Assembly: GCF_008831285.2 (NCBI RefSeq)
Contig: NC_037468.1
Span: forward strand, 102,001 to 166,000
Source of the DNA: Nymphaea colorata
Lineage: Eukaryota > Streptophyta > Magnoliopsida > Nymphaeales > Nymphaeaceae
Length of the DNA: 64,000 bases
Direction of reading: 5' to 3'
Positions 1-11,637 of this stretch are shown here, in pieces (the stretch's first letter is position 1; each line of letters starts with the position of its first letter). Made by a program: the position numbers and the translations under genes. The notes beneath the pieces were generated by a model. It was not told the DNA's origin and searched no databases. It saw only the letters and a list, made by a program, of their open reading frames with translations.

Positions 1-108
1 CTTTTCCTCTCACCCGCCCCCCCTTCTGTCTTCCATGGCGGGCGAAAACAGCCCCCCGGTGAATGAAGTCAGGTGCAGGAAAAGGTCAACGCAAGGAAGG
101 ACCTGACT

Positions 109-191
109 TCAAAGCGTCATCAGGGGTTTGCCCTTATCCGAACGGGTCTTGCAAGAAAAGAGGATTTCATATTGAGCTCCAAATATACGCT
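109..191 (-). CDS. rps10: rps10 exon 2, mitochondrial ribosomal protein S10
   Basis: Second exon of the small-subunit ribosomal protein S10 gene, too short for a simple ORF scan. On the minus strand it encodes the usual S10 C-terminus (RIFGAQYEILFSCKTRSDKG, then four residues plus TL) and ends in TGA at 109-111. The 5' boundary is set by the intron end, which finishes AAT (the AY rule), so that the split codon C|AG joins exon 1 to give LKR-Q-RIF. With exon 1 the CDS is 333 nt, 110 residues, a normal length for plant mitochondrial S10. One serine (TCG) sits where relatives have leucine and could be restored by C-to-U editing. Recognised from family knowledge; boundaries are inferred from intron rules. 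Confidence 0.9.
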
Positions 192-228
192 ATTGGGATG
201 GGTAGGCTCCGCCGCTTTCCCCCCCTCA

Positions 229-262
229 GAACCGCACGTGCGAGTTCCCCCGCATACGGCTC
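229..262 (-). other. Group II intron domain V of the rps10 intron
   Basis: Exactly 34 nt on the minus strand, starting GAGCCGTATG and ending CGTGCGGTTC. It has the AGC catalytic triad, a long stem and a short GAAC-type loop: the standard domain V hairpin that forms the ribozyme core. It lies 37 nt upstream of exon 2, leaving room for domain VI. Confidence 0.92.
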
Positions 263-878
263 AAGTGGCTGGCGAAGGCCCTTTCCTTCGCGCTTGGTAA
301 GCGCTTCGCTGTAGCCAAGCTGACTGCTAGCCTATCGGCTAGAGCCAAGCTTCGACCGCGACTGCTCGTCGCTTCTGGCTTTTCTTCTACGACTCGCTTC
401 TACCGCTTTCGCGGTCAGCAAGCTACCTGGACCCTTTTTGTCTTGCTTTTGTTTGGCTCCATCCGTGACGCTATCACTACCCAAGTGCTCACCCTGTTGA
501 GACAGAAATGCAGAAAGGGAGCCGTCAGGCTTCCAAGCGCTAGCGAAGGGTGAGGGAAAGCGAAATTCTGCCAGACAGACCGACCAGGGATCATGTTCTT
601 GGCCTCCTTGGTTCGCTGACGCTGACTCTCACTCTCCGCCTATAGGCTACAGGGGTTGCGGCGCAACGATGATGAGGTCAGGCTTGCTTTGCGATTGACC
701 AAGCACTGCTGCTCCGTACTGGATTCGTAGCCACGCGGAGCGCCTGGCCGCCTTCTTCCGTCACCCGAGATCCAAGTCAGCACCGGCAAAGATCTCTTTC
801 TTCCTCGCGGCCTCAAGCACAAGCGGAACGAGCAAAGCGACTTTCCTCGAGGCTCTTCGGGGCTATATTCACTATATA

Positions 879-935
879 TGAACTATAGAAAGTTCTTGAT
901 TCACCTTGAGTCAGTCAAGAACTTTCTATAGTTCA
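879..935. repeat. 21-bp perfect hairpin inside the rps10 intron
   Basis: Arms 879-899 and 915-935 are perfectly complementary, with a 15-nt loop. The stem word AACTATAGAAAG recurs once more at 951-962. It lies in the part of the intron that normally tolerates insertions, so it may be an inserted element and not intron core. Confidence 0.85.
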
Positions 936-1618
936 CTCACTATCTAATCTAACTATAGAAAGAGTTCAGGTGAGTTTGCTCGTATAGCAAAGCGAGGCTT
1001 GCTCGTTCTGCTCCGCTCGCCAGAGGGCAAAGCTCATTGGCCGGCTTGGAAGCAAGCTACCCTTCTGGCGACTCGCTTCTACGCCCGGCCCGCCGCCTAT
1101 CGTTTGAAGCCGTCAGGCTCCCTGTCGCCTATCTCACCCGGAACTTGGAAGTGAAGGGTGAGCCTTCGCTTTTTGGATCGTCTTCTGCCCAATGCGGTAC
1201 CCTCCCGTTTGTTTTTTGGTTCCCATTGCATTGGGTTTACCTTGTTCACAGGTTGACCCCATGGCAGCAAGAAAAGGCGATCTGGTGCTATACTCCGGTG
1301 ATCTCTTGCCCACCGAGGCACGAAAACTCCCATCGTGTCCCAGATCACATTCCGTGAATCGAAAGGGGAAGCCATCCATCTTCTCGTGGATGCGGTGCGG
1401 TTTGACGAAGCGTCTAAGCACAGTTCACTCGCGTTGATCAAGTCTTGCCGCCACTCCTGAAGGGAACCGGAGGTTTCCTTCTTGCATTCTTTCCCACGCT
1501 TCATACATACCCCCCTCTTCTTCATTAAGGTCAAGGGCCAGGCGCATGGTGGGGTAGGAGCATATCGTCGGCAATCTTTTTGGCCTGACCAATCAGTCTG
1601 ATGTCCTCCGAGTCGCAC

Positions 1619-1868
1619 GGCGTTTTAACCGAAAGAACTTCTTGCGCAATTCATGCGTTTCTGTTTTGATGACCAGCAATTGTTTCTTTCTTTCCATTTC
1701 AAATTGTTCTCTGGACTTTTTATCAATATGAGGTGATCGTAACACAGTATATTTGACTCGTGATTCAGGCAATCCAATCTTTCGTGTGTCACGCGGAAGC
1801 CCCCCAAAAGGGTTTTCCAAGAATTTCTTCTCAAAAGATCGAATCACTATGCGTATCTTGGTTGTCAT
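1619..1868 (-). CDS. rps10: rps10 exon 1, mitochondrial ribosomal protein S10
   Basis: First exon (250 nt) of mitoribosomal protein S10. The ATG at 1866-1868 starts MTTKIRIVIRSFEKKFLENP, followed by the family-typical segments DTRKIGLPESR, TVLRSPHIDKKSREQFEM and KTETHELRKKFF. A longer frame runs upstream to 2051, but only residues from this ATG match the family, so the ATG is chosen as start. The exon ends at base 1619 immediately before the intron GTGCG. Two arginines (RIVIR; GGLPRDTR) are places where relatives carry other residues and may be edited or lineage-specific. No frameshift or stop, so the gene looks functional. Confidence 0.93.
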
Positions 1869-3280
1869 TATAAAGGGTGGTCTTGTTGTTTTTTGGCTGA
1901 CTCCTCTTCCTGTTCTATGGCTGAGAAGCATCCAGCAGCGCCACGCCGGTGTTGTCTCATAGGCTCCCCTGAAAAAAGCTCTTTCAAAGAAAGGCTCGCT
2001 GACTGTCTTTCTCAAGAGTAGAATGGTCAACGGGGCCAAGAAGAAATCCACTTTTGGTTTTCCTGAGAGGTTCTTTTGTAGTCAGAAGTCCAGAGGAAAT
2101 CTTCTTCTGAAGTCACTCATCCATTTTTGTCTCTGGAAAAGCCATCAGAAACGTGGGATCGCCATCCATGTTCAGATCAAAAGACAGAGACTGTCTGTCT
2201 ATCCCGTCGGTCTGTCGTGCGTCCTATGTTCTATAGTCTCAGGAGTGTGTGATCTTCTCTCGAAGGGTTCTACCATTTTCCAGTGTCACTTCGTGAGAGT
2301 TGGCCACATCTTCCATTCACCATGGACCGACCTCAAAAGAGTCGTCATTCCAGATCCACATCCTAATCGGAACCTTCATCGCAAGCTGCGACGACGGGAG
2401 GAATGGGAAGACCCAAGAAGCTCAGGAACGCGGTGTTGAGAACAGATCATACGAAAGAAAGCACGGCGAAAGAATTTCCAGAACCAGAAGGGAGAGGGGT
2501 GATGGCATTCTCTCTTCTGCATGAAAAACAGGAAAGCATAAAAAAGACTCCCCCTCCATCTGAGATAGTATAGATAGTAGTCGCCGGTTGACCATACTTG
2601 CCATGCGCAATGTTTCAAAACAGAGTGACTCCTCCTACTCAAAGATCGTCGTTGGTCCTTCGTACGTAGTGGCTTGGTTAGGTTAACTATAATATAACGA
2701 ACGAGAGAAAGAAGAACTCTTTTCTTTCAAAAGGTGTTAGCTCACCCGTTCTTTTCATCAACCCCTCTGTCTTTTTCATTTCATTTGAGAGTCCGTCTTT
2801 CTAGCGGGTCCACGGAACACCAACCCAATCCATAAATTCAGACTAGATATACATCGTCGTGTTTTTCCTCGTCGGTTTGCTCACAACCAGGCGGTCCTCT
2901 TTTAGACGGAATAGCCAACTCAAGCTATGGACGGCACAAGGCCATCTCAAGACCGGCTCTTCTATTTTCTTTAATTTTAATGGAAAAAGGCCGTAAGGGC
3001 GGCGCCCCGTGAAGCTCCACTTTTCTCGTTTCATAAGTAGCCACCCAAAGCGTGACCGATCACGCTGGTCAGCGACATGCCTGATAGCATGCTTGCAAGT
3101 GACGCGTTGAGACATAGTTCACTGTAGATCGGTTCAATGCTAGCGAGGGTCGACTTTTCGGGTCCTCCAATACGATACAAGAAAACAGAAAAAGGGAAGA
3201 ACTTGACTTGAACTTGATAACGAACCAGTTACGTCGACGAAGACTACACTTGATGGGTACCTTCAAAACAAAGTAGTTCC
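1869..3280. other. Intergenic, no gene recognised
   Basis: About 1.4 kb upstream of rps10. Open frames are all under 150 codons, overlap on both strands and match no mitochondrial family I know. The sequence is unlike the repeat arrays. It would contain the rps10 promoter, but no clear CRTA-type plant mitochondrial promoter motif stands out. Confidence 0.5.
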
Positions 3281-3289
3281 AACCATCAA

Positions 3290-4600
3290 TGCCTCAACTC
3301 TTGTATTGGAAGAACGGCAAGGATGAAGACCTATATGGCTGCCGATCCTATGCCTTTCGAGGTCAATGAATCGAATGACATGGATGCTCAATGTCTGGGA
3401 GTTTGACCAGACCTGTAGTGGCATCGACAGAACCCGGCTACTTCGGCACTGACTATTGTCAGGATCTTTTTCATACACCTTGCAAACAGTCCTCCGCTCG
3501 AGAAGTGGATTCGGGAAGTGCTACTGAGGAGAACTCTACAAGACCTTATGGTTACAAGTACCTTCGACCAACTATCCCGAATAAGAGGCACTCAGTCAAT
3601 AGGAACCAATCCAATTCGAACCGGATATTGGAAAGATGGAGTCTCTGACTCGCCCAACTTGTTGCCTCCCCCTTCACGACGATCACCTTCTCGTTTGAAA
3701 AGAAGTTCATCGACATTGCGACAACCTTCGGCACTGTATGATGGTCGATGCCGAAGAAGAAGTCGTTTCCATATATACACTCCCAATCTTCGAGGAACCT
3801 TTGGAAGAGAAGTTGATCGAATGCAACAAGAAGAAGCCAATTTCCATGAAGTCGCCCTTATGTACGAGATTGATGAAGCTGACGACGCTGCAAGGAACCG
3901 AATTTTGCATTTTTGCTTTCGAAGATCCTATAGAGCTCACAGCACAGCTGATGAGTTCTGAGAAGTGAATTTGGGCTCAGAAGGAAGGCCGACTTTCCCT
4001 AAGTCAGAAGTTAGATGAGCAACAAGCAGCAGCTATGATCAACCTTCTGTACGAATTTCAAGACTGTTTTGCATGGAGCTATGATGAGATGCCCGGTTTA
4101 GATCCCGACGTAGCTGTCCATCATTGACACATTAAGAAAGATGCAAGACCGGTTGCACAACCGCCAAGAAGGATCAAAGAAGATCATATCCCTCAAATGG
4201 AAGAGTCATTTCGAAAATGCAGGGTTTCTCAGGCCAGTTGCTCATTCAACATGGGTTTCAAGGTGAGTGCCCGTCATTAAGACAAATGGAGATCTCAGGA
4301 CTGCTATTGATTATAGATCAAAGATGCATGCCCCACCCCAAACAGACGTGATCTTAGATCGAACCGCGGGGTACGGAATGTTCTCGTTTATGGATGGATA
4401 TTCTGGTTATAACCAGAGCCAAATAGCCCCTGAAGAGCCAATCCATACCACGTTCATAACCCCTCTGGGTCTATCTTGTTTTAATGTGATGCCGTTTGGA
4501 TTCAAGAATGCAGGAGCCACCTACATCAGCGGTGCTCACCCTCCCTGTTCAAGCTATCATGGTCCCAAGCTCTAGGAATGGAGTCGGAGATCAATCCTCA
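3290..4600 (+). pseudogene. Ty3/gypsy retrotransposon polymerase remnant
   Basis: A broken reverse transcriptase of the Ty3/gypsy (Metaviridae) type, of nuclear origin. Around 4040-4110 the frame reads FQDCFAWSYDEMPGLDPDVA, the linker before plant gypsy RT. Then 4267-4575 gives TNGDLRTAIDYRSK, FSFMDGYSGYNQ and FNVMPFGFKNAGATY, the RT fingers and palm motifs. A stop falls at 4126-4128, several frameshifts are needed, and the sequence ends before the YVDD active site. Upstream (3290-3960) the frames are open but degenerate and probably represent the gag-pol linker. There are no LTRs in view. This is nuclear DNA captured by the mitochondrion and not an active element. Confidence 0.85.
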
Positions 4601-4639
4601 GGCGGTATACCTTTGACTTGTTAGTCTCGTTTGATTGAT

Positions 4640-4725
4640 TCGTCAACCAAAAGCACTCGCAAAGCGAAGCTTCAGGGAAAAGCGAACAAAGAGTGCTGAT
4701 TCAGATTCTTGTTCTTCATGTGATA
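4640..4725. repeat. Border repeat copy (CACTCGCAAAGCG family)
   Basis: Carries CACTCGCAAAGCGAAGCTTC and related words at the boundary between the gypsy remnant and array A. The same words flank most other arrays in the window. Confidence 0.7.
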
Positions 4726-7700
4726 GTCAGCACTAATGGCATACAATTGCAATTCTTGAAGGCATACAATTTGTTGTATGGAAAATGGCATACAATTGCC
4801 ATTGGGAGCACTAATGGCATTGTTTTGGTATGGTGAGTACTCATGTTGGTATAGTGAGTACTAATGGCATTTGTTTGTACAGTGAGTACTCATGGCATTT
4901 GTTTGTACAGTGAGTACTAATGGCATACAATTGCAATGAGTCTTCATCTTTCAAGAAGAATCAGTCCTGACCTTTCAAGACAGTCTTAACCTTTCCATTT
5001 TTGGTCAGGTGAGTACTAATGGCATACAATTGCAATTGGTCCTGTCCTTCCATCAAAAGTCCTGACCTTTCAAGACAGTCTTGACCTTTTTGGTCAGGTT
5101 AGTCCTGACTGTGAAAGACAGTCTTGACCTTTTTGATAAGGTCAGTCCTGACTGTGAAATACAGTCTTGACCAGAAGAATCAGTCCTGATCAGATAGTCT
5201 TGATCTTTTTGGTAAGGTCAGTCCTGACTGTGAAAGACAGTCTTGACCTTTTTGATAAGGTGAGTACTGATGACATACAAATGAGTCTTGATGGTCATTC
5301 CTCAATCATTCTCATTAGTCCTGACCTTTCAGAGTCTTGACCTTTCCAGAAGAATCAGTCCTGACCTTTCAAGACAGTCTTGACCTTTCCATTTTTGGTC
5401 AGGTGAGTACTAATGGCATACAATTGCAATTGGTCCTGTCCTTCCATCAAAAGTCCTGACCTTTCAAGACAGTCTTGACCTTTTTGGTAAGGTTAGTCCT
5501 GACTGTGAAAGAAAGTCTTGACCTTTTTGATAAGGTCAGTCCTGACTTTGAAAGACAGTCTTGACCTTTTTGATAAGGTGAGTACTAATGGCATACAATT
5601 GCAATTGGTCCTGTCCTTCCATAATCAGTCCTGACCTTTCCAGAAGAATGAGTCCTGACCTTTCAAGACAGTCTTGACCTTTCCATTTTTGGTCAGGTGA
5701 GTACTAATGGCATACAATTGCAATTGGTCCTGTCCTTCCATCAAAAGTCCTGACCTTTCAAGACAGTCTTGACCTTTTTGGTAAGGTCAGTCCTGACTTT
5801 GAAAGACAGTCTTGACCAGAAGAATCAGTCCTGATCAGATAGTCTTGATCTTTTTGGTAAGGTTAGTCCTGACTTTGAAAGACAGTCTTGACCTTTTTGA
5901 TAAGGTGAGTACTGATGACATACAAATGAGTCTTGTATGGTCAGGTGAGTACTAATGGCATACAATTGCAATTGGTCCTGTCCTTCCATAATCAGTCCTG
6001 ACCTTTCAAGACAGTCTTGACCAGAAGAATCAGTCCTGACCTTTCAAGACAGTCTTGACCTTTTTGGTAAGGTTAGTCCTGACTGTGAAATACAGTCTTG
6101 ACCTTTTTGATAAGGTCAGTCCTGACTGTGAAATACAGTCTTGACCAGAAGAATCAGTCCTGATCAGATAGTCTTGATCTTTTTGGTAAGGTTAGTCCTG
6201 ACTGTGAAAGACAGTCTTGACCTTTTTGATAAGGTGAGTACTGATGACATACAAATGAGTCTTGACCTTTCAAGAAAGTCCTCACCTGTTTTGGTATGGT
6301 GAGTACTAATGACATTTGTTTGTACAGTGAGTACTAATGGCATTTGTTTGTCAAGTGAGTACTAATGGCATTTGTTTGTCAAGTGAGAGACATACAATTT
6401 GTTGTCAAGTGAGTACTAATGGCATACAATTGCAATGAGTCCTGACCTTTCAAAAGAGTCCTGTATGGAATCTGACTTTTCCTCAATCATTCTCATTAGT
6501 CCTGACCTTTCAGAGTCCTGACCTTTCAAAAGAGTCTTCACCTTTCAAGAAGAATGAGTCCTGACCTTTCAAGACAGTCTTGACCTTTTTGGTAAGGTTA
6601 GTCCTGACTTTGAAAGACAGTCTTGACCTTTTTGATAAGGTCAGTCCTGACTTTGAAATACAGTATTGACCTTTTTGATAAGGTGAGTACTGATGACATA
6701 CAAATGAGTCTTTGGATCCTGACCTTTCCAGAGAGTCCTGACCTTTTCCTTTCCATAACTTTTCCTGAAAAAGTACTAATGGCATACAATGACAATTGAT
6801 CCTTTTCATTACATAAATGGTCAGGGTCAGCATGAATGGCATACAATTGTCCTTTTTTGTTATTCATGTGAGAGTCAGCACTCATTTTGATGGAAAATGG
6901 CATCTTCTTGGTAATGGCATTTTGTTTGTACAGTGAGTACTAATGGCATATGGAAAGTACTAATGGCATTTTGTTGTCAAGTGAGAGACATACAATTTGT
7001 TTTCAAGTGAGTACTAATGGCATACAATTGCAATGAGTCCTGACCTTTCAAGAAGAATGAGTCCTGACCGGAAAGTCCTCACCTTTCTTGGTATGGTGAG
7101 TACTAATGACATTGGTTTGTACAGTGAGTACTAATGGCATATGGAAAGTACTAATGGCATTTGTTTGCACAGTGAGTACTAATGGCATATGGTCAAGTGA
7201 GTACTAATGGCATACAATTGCAATTAGTCCTGACCTTTCAATCAAGTCTTGACCTTTCAAAAGAGTCCTGACCTTCCTGACTTTTCCATAATGAGTCCTG
7301 ACCTTTCAAGAAGAATCAGTCCTGACCTTTCAAGACAGTCTTGACCTTTTTGGTAAGGTCAGTCCTGACTTTGAAATACAGTATTGACCTTTCAAGAAGA
7401 ATCAGTCCTGATCAGATAGTCTTGATCTTTTTGGTAAGGTTAGTCCTGACTTTGAAAGACAGTCTTGACCTTTTTGATAAGGTGAGTACTGATGACATAC
7501 AAATGAGTCTTGTATGGTAAGGTGAGTCCTGACCTGTTTGGTATGGTGAGTACTGATGACATACAAATGAGTCTTGACCGGAAAGTCCTCACCTTCCTGA
7601 CTTTTCCATAATGAGTCCTGACCTTTCAAGAAGAATCAGTCCTGACCTTTCAAGACAGTCTTGACCTTTCAAGAAGAATCAGTCCTGACCTTTCAAGACA

Positions 7701-9110
7701 GTCTTGACCTTTTTGGTAAGGTTAGTCCTGACTGTGAAATACAGTCTTGACCTTTTTGATAAGGTCAGTCCTGACTTTGAAATACAGTATTGACCAGAAG
7801 AATCAGTCCTGATCAGATAGTCTTGATCTTTTTGGTAAGGTCAGTCCTGACTGTGAAAGACAGTCTTGACCTTTTTGATAAGGTGAGTACTGATGACATA
7901 CAAATGAGTCTTGATGGTCATTCCTCAATCATTCTCATTAGTCCTGACCTTTCAGAGTCTTGACCTTTCAAGAAGAATCAGTCCTGACCTTTCAAGACAG
8001 TCTTGACCTTTTTGGTAAGGTCAGTCCTGACTGTGAAAGACAGTATTGACCTTTTTGATAAGGTGAGTACTAATGGCATACAATTGCAATTGGTCCTGTC
8101 CTTCCATAATCAGTCCTGACCTTTCAAGAAGAATGAGTCCTGACCTTTCAAGACAGTCTTGACCTTTCCATTTTTGGTCAGGTGAGTACTAATGGCATAC
8201 AATTGCAATTGGTCCTGTCCTTCCATCAAAAGTCCTGACCTTTCAAGACAGTCTTGACCTTTTTGGTAAGGTCAGTCCTGACTGTGAAATACAGTCTTGA
8301 CCAGAAGAATCAGTCCTGATCAGATAGTCTTGATCTTTTTGGTAAGGTTAGTCCTGACTTTGAAAGACAGTCTTGACCTTTTTGATAAGGTGAGTACTGA
8401 TGACATACAAATGAGTCTTGTATGGTCAGGTGAGTACTAATGGCATACAATTGCAATTGGTCCTGTCCTTCCATAATCAGTCCTGACCTTTCAAGACAGT
8501 CTTGACCAGAAGAATCAGTCCTGACCTTTCAAGACAGTCTTGACCTTTTTGGTAAGGTCAGTCCTGACCTTGAAATACAGTCTTGACCAGAAGAATCAGT
8601 CCTGATCAGATAGTCTTGATCTTTTTGGTAAGGTTAGTCCTGACTTTGAAATACAGTATTGACCTTTTTGATAAGGTCAGTACTGATTTCAAGACAGTCT
8701 TGACCTTTCAAGAAAAATCAGTCCTGACCTTTCAAGACAGTCTTGACCTTTTTGGTAAGGTCAGTCCTGACTGTGAAAGACAGTCTTGACCAGAAGAATC
8801 AGTCCTGATCAGATAGTCTTGATCTTTTTGGTAAGGTCAGTCCTGACTTTGAAAGACAGTCTTGACCTTTTTGATAAGGTGAGTACTGATGACATACAAA
8901 TGAGTCTTGACCTTTCAATCAAGTCCTCACCTTTCAAGAAATGAGTCCTGACCTTTCCATAAGGTCACTGATTCAGGTCAGACAAATCCTGACAAGTGCT
9001 GACCATATCACAAATTGCAATGAGATGCCATTATCCATCAACCAATGCCATTAGTGTTTCATTGAAGATCAATGACAATTCCAATGACCATCCATTCCCT
9101 TCTTTCAGAA
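4724..9110 (+). repeat. Array A of short hairpin modules
   Basis: About 4.4 kb made almost wholly of recurring words in one orientation. Main words: GTGAGTACTAATGGCATACA; the palindrome CAATTGCAATTG; GTCCTGACCTTTCAAGACAG with TCTTGACC; ACTGTGAAAGACAGT, a 5-bp hairpin; GATCAGATAGTCTTGATC, another; and CATACAATTTGTTGTATG, a 7-bp hairpin. Words combine in variable order, so this is a mosaic and not a simple tandem repeat. Higher-order units of about 250-300 bp recur (for example around 5380-5600, 5670-5900 and 8140-8400). Long open frames here (6510-6903, 7402-7629, 8583-8789) are by-products of the repetition. No gene found. Confidence 0.95.
8963..8993 (+). repeat. Array junction word, copy 1
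   Basis: Starts GGTCACTGATTCAGGTCAGA and runs 31 bp. Here it ends the regular array A pattern; beyond it are unusual words and then a border hairpin. Confidence 0.85.
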
Positions 9111-9215
9111 AGCACTCGCAACTTCAAATTGCTGAAGCTGATGAAGGTCACGTCAGAGCAAAGCCCTCTTTTGAAGAGGGCTTTGCTCGTGACGTGACGT
9201 TCCCTGACGCAATTC
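9108..9215. repeat. Border repeat with 14-bp hairpin
   Basis: Begins with CACTCGCAACTTC. Arms 9156-9169 and 9175-9188 (GAGCAAAGCCCTCT and its complement) pair perfectly around a 5-nt loop, and flanking GTCACGTC/GTGACGTGAC can extend the stem. The interval 8998-9188 is nearly the same as 55077-55266. Confidence 0.85.
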
Positions 9216-9540
9216 AAAGTTGTCCCTAACGCTTCGCTTTGCGAGTGCTTTGTACCCTTGACTTTCGTTGAGTAGAAAGAAGAAAAGTGCGGCAAAACTC
9301 GGATTCGGGGAATAGGGCGAGAGCAGAAATACAAATGCGGATCTAGGTTTTGATATTCCATCTTAGATCAGATACGGAAATGAAATGATACGGAAATGAA
9401 ATACTGGGATTTTGAAGAGTAATGGAATTTTAGTGTAGAAAGAGTTGTATTACGCATTACTCTATTCTATTGATTGCAACTTGCAACGAAATCTTTCCAC
9501 ATTGGATTTCCAGTTAGCAACTTATCTTTTTTGCCTTTAT
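9216..9540. other. Intergenic, nothing recognised
   Basis: AT-rich single-copy-looking sequence with a short direct repeat (GATACGGAAATGAAAT, 9372-9402). No gene seen. Confidence 0.5.
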
Positions 9541-9559
9541 CCTTTCTTCGGATGGAAGA

Positions 9560-10320
9560 AAACGAGTTGAGGGTCAAAGGAGGTTAGGGTCAAAATCCCA
9601 ATTTGTGAATGTACCAGTTGTGTCCGAAATGGTGCCAATAAGAAGAAACCGGGCATTTCCAGATATCTTACTCAAAATCATCGAGATTGGTCGATTTGAA
9701 TGGCCTTTTACAAACCACCTCAGGATGCAGCCAACATCTGAGACCATGGGAGACAGGCCCTTGCTCTTGGATAGGGCGAGGTACAAAAAGGGCTTCTTCA
9801 AGGAATTGGGATAGCAAAGGAAGGGACAGGCGGACCGACAGAGAACTACTGGCTGAGGAGGACTTTCGCCTCGCCCACGAGCGGATTTGATTTGATGTAG
9901 ACACCAGGGCGTCGGCTTTCATCCTATTCGCTATGGGCACTGTACTCTTTCCTACTACCAGCGGGGACAAGATGAATGTGGTCTTGGCGGAGTTCGTCCA
10001 GAATGACGACAGGATCAGGGAGTACGCTTGGTGCGAGGCCGTGGTGGCCTATCTATAGCCGGTGTCTCTCTGCACATGTCATTGGCGAGCTCACCTCTAT
10101 ATGCGGGTGCACCATACAGCTCGAGGTCAAGCAATGCAGACTAGCTTCCATTTTTGCTCTATCTTGCCTGAACTATGCATTTGGGCGCATCCTCATCCTA
10201 TGCTCCTATCTTGCAGCTGTGGGCTTCTGAGGGGTTTCCTACACTTCGCCCTAGGCAAAAAGGGATCCCTGCTCCTCCCAGGTTCTGTAAGAAAGGCGGC
10301 TGCTCAAATGGGAAAATAGG
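9560..10320 (+). pseudogene. Nuclear-type plant mobile domain fragment, broken
   Basis: The plus frame from about 9898 reads AFILFAMGTVLFPTTSGDKM, then a short stretch ending REYAWCEAVVAYL before a TAG stop; the same frame continues to about 10319. The pattern (hydrophobic LLYLLG-VLFP segment, then YAWG-A-LAYLY) resembles the plant mobile domain (aminotransferase-like, PMD) found in some plant transposons and MAIL-type proteins. Several stops and frame changes show it is decayed. Together with the coiled-coil ORF about 1 kb downstream it probably derives from one nuclear transposon. The PMD assignment is from pattern memory and moderate. Confidence 0.55.
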
Positions 10321-11241
10321 CTGCTTAGGACACAGGAGCGCGACCTAGAGCTTTTGAGGAAGCTGATTGACCAGTTGACGAGTCAGTATCTATGTTTTGG
10401 TTCGCTTCTCACCCCAAGCCATGGCTTCACACAAGATCTGATGCGCTCGCAGGTGCATCAAAAGCCGACTCAGATTGGAGAGAGGGGTAGACATACTGGA
10501 TATGATAGCACCCTCCCCGCACTTCTATGAGAACATGAAAGAGCAGTATCGACCCGAGAGGGTGCGGAGGCAGTTTGGCCTGCAGCAAAAGAGGCCGGAA
10601 GACAAAACAAGCCGAAATGGAAGAAGAAGATGGAGGGGAAGGCCGAAGAAAGGTGGGCAGCAGACTGGAGCTTGAGAGCATGACGGGCTTTCCGGCGATG
10701 TGTGGCACGCCACCCCGGCACACGATGATTGGTTAGGGTTCCGGGTCACCGTCGCCTGTGGGGGAGAGAGTGTGAGAGAGGAGAGTCTTCTAGCGCTGCT
10801 GCCGAGGAAATGAGGACCAAGAAAAGACGAGATCGGCCTTCTGCCCAACGAAAGATAGAGAGGGAGAGACCGGAGGAGCTAGCAGGGCCAGAGGAGCCCT
10901 ATATGCCAGGCAGGAGCTGGAGAGGCAGAGGAGCCCTATATGCCAGAGTGGGACCAGGGCTACACAGAGCTCGAAGAGCAGACCGGGGAGGGCCTAGCAT
11001 CCGGGAGCAAGAGAAAGGAAGATGGAACTTCTGGACTGATCAACTATCAACTGTCAATCTTGTGTTCTCCCATACTGACCTAGATGGCGCGAAGGATTGC
11101 AGGAAAAGGTGATTGCAAGCTTACGAAACGCTCTAGCCGATCGGACGTCGGGAGTCAGAGGATCGTGGTCAGACAATCGATAGACAGGTTAGGTCTCTTC
11201 GACTTCAGAGAGTCCACCTTGACCGACACTCCCAAAACCGA
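10321..11241 (+). other. Low-complexity stretch of the same nuclear-type insert
   Basis: Purine-rich, with open frames rich in Arg, Glu and Gly (for example 10729-11112). An imperfect direct repeat (AGAGGAGCCCTATATGCCAG) occurs at about 10889 and 10927. Charged composition resembles the linker of plant transposon proteins. No domain recognised. Confidence 0.4.
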
Positions 11242-11637
11242 ATGCAGGCCGCCATGATAGGAGAGCTCGAAAAGAGGCTAGCGGCTGCGATCAGTGAGCT
11301 TGAGACAGCTAGAGCGGATCTCCAGATCACCAGAGGAGAGCGAGATGCAGCTAGGAGACAGCTAGAGACCACTAGCAGTGAGTTGGGAGTAGTCAGGAGC
11401 GAGTTGGAGACTGCTAGAGGGGAGATCAAGACTCGAGATCAGGTGATCAGAGACAGAGATGCAGAGATCTCTAGGTTCACCCTGACACTAGAGACATCTC
11501 AGCGGGAGACTGAGAGACTGCAGAGAGAGCTAGCAGAGGCTAGAGAGATGGAGCAGCGGGCTATAGCAGAGCCAGGGAGTAGCACTGCGCTAGCCAGAGC
11601 TCAGGAGAGGATAGCGAAATGTGAGGCAGAGCTGTGA
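11242..11637 (+). pseudogene. Coiled-coil ORF, probable transposon fragment
   Basis: 131 codons starting ATG and ending TGA. Nearly the whole product is a predicted long coiled coil: heptad-like runs such as ELEKRLAAAISELETARADL and repeated RSELETARGEI, with no other domain. It lies downstream of the PMD-like fragment in the same orientation, an arrangement seen in some plant nuclear transposon proteins. It is not a known mitochondrial gene. It could be a remnant that stays open by chance; expression is unknown. Confidence 0.5.

Larger units (their letters stand above)
192..1618 (-). other. rps10: rps10 group II intron (1427 bp)
   Basis: Intron separating the two rps10 exons. The minus-strand 5' end begins GTGCG, the group II consensus, and the 3' end is AAT. 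Domain V is at 229-262, with a domain VI-like stem between it and exon 2. No maturase ORF is present; translated frames across 640-1600 are not recognisable. The interior holds a 21-bp hairpin and CTCGCTTCTAC/CAAAGCGAG-rich words related to the border repeats elsewhere, so the intron seems to have absorbed local repeats. It is the conserved angiosperm rps10 intron by position. Confidence 0.88.

Noticed and set aside
1869-2051. rps10 start at the upstream end of the 152-codon frame
   Set aside because: The added 61 residues do not resemble S10; homology begins at the ATG at 1866-1868.
6510-8789. Long open frames inside array A with products like KGQDSFVCHQYSPYQKGQD
   Set aside because: They follow repeat words, recur in both orientations and several frames, and match no protein family; openness comes from repetition of stop-poor words.
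4724-9110. CRISPR array
   Set aside because: Words vary in order and spacing, spacers are not unique, and the context is a plant organelle with no cas genes.
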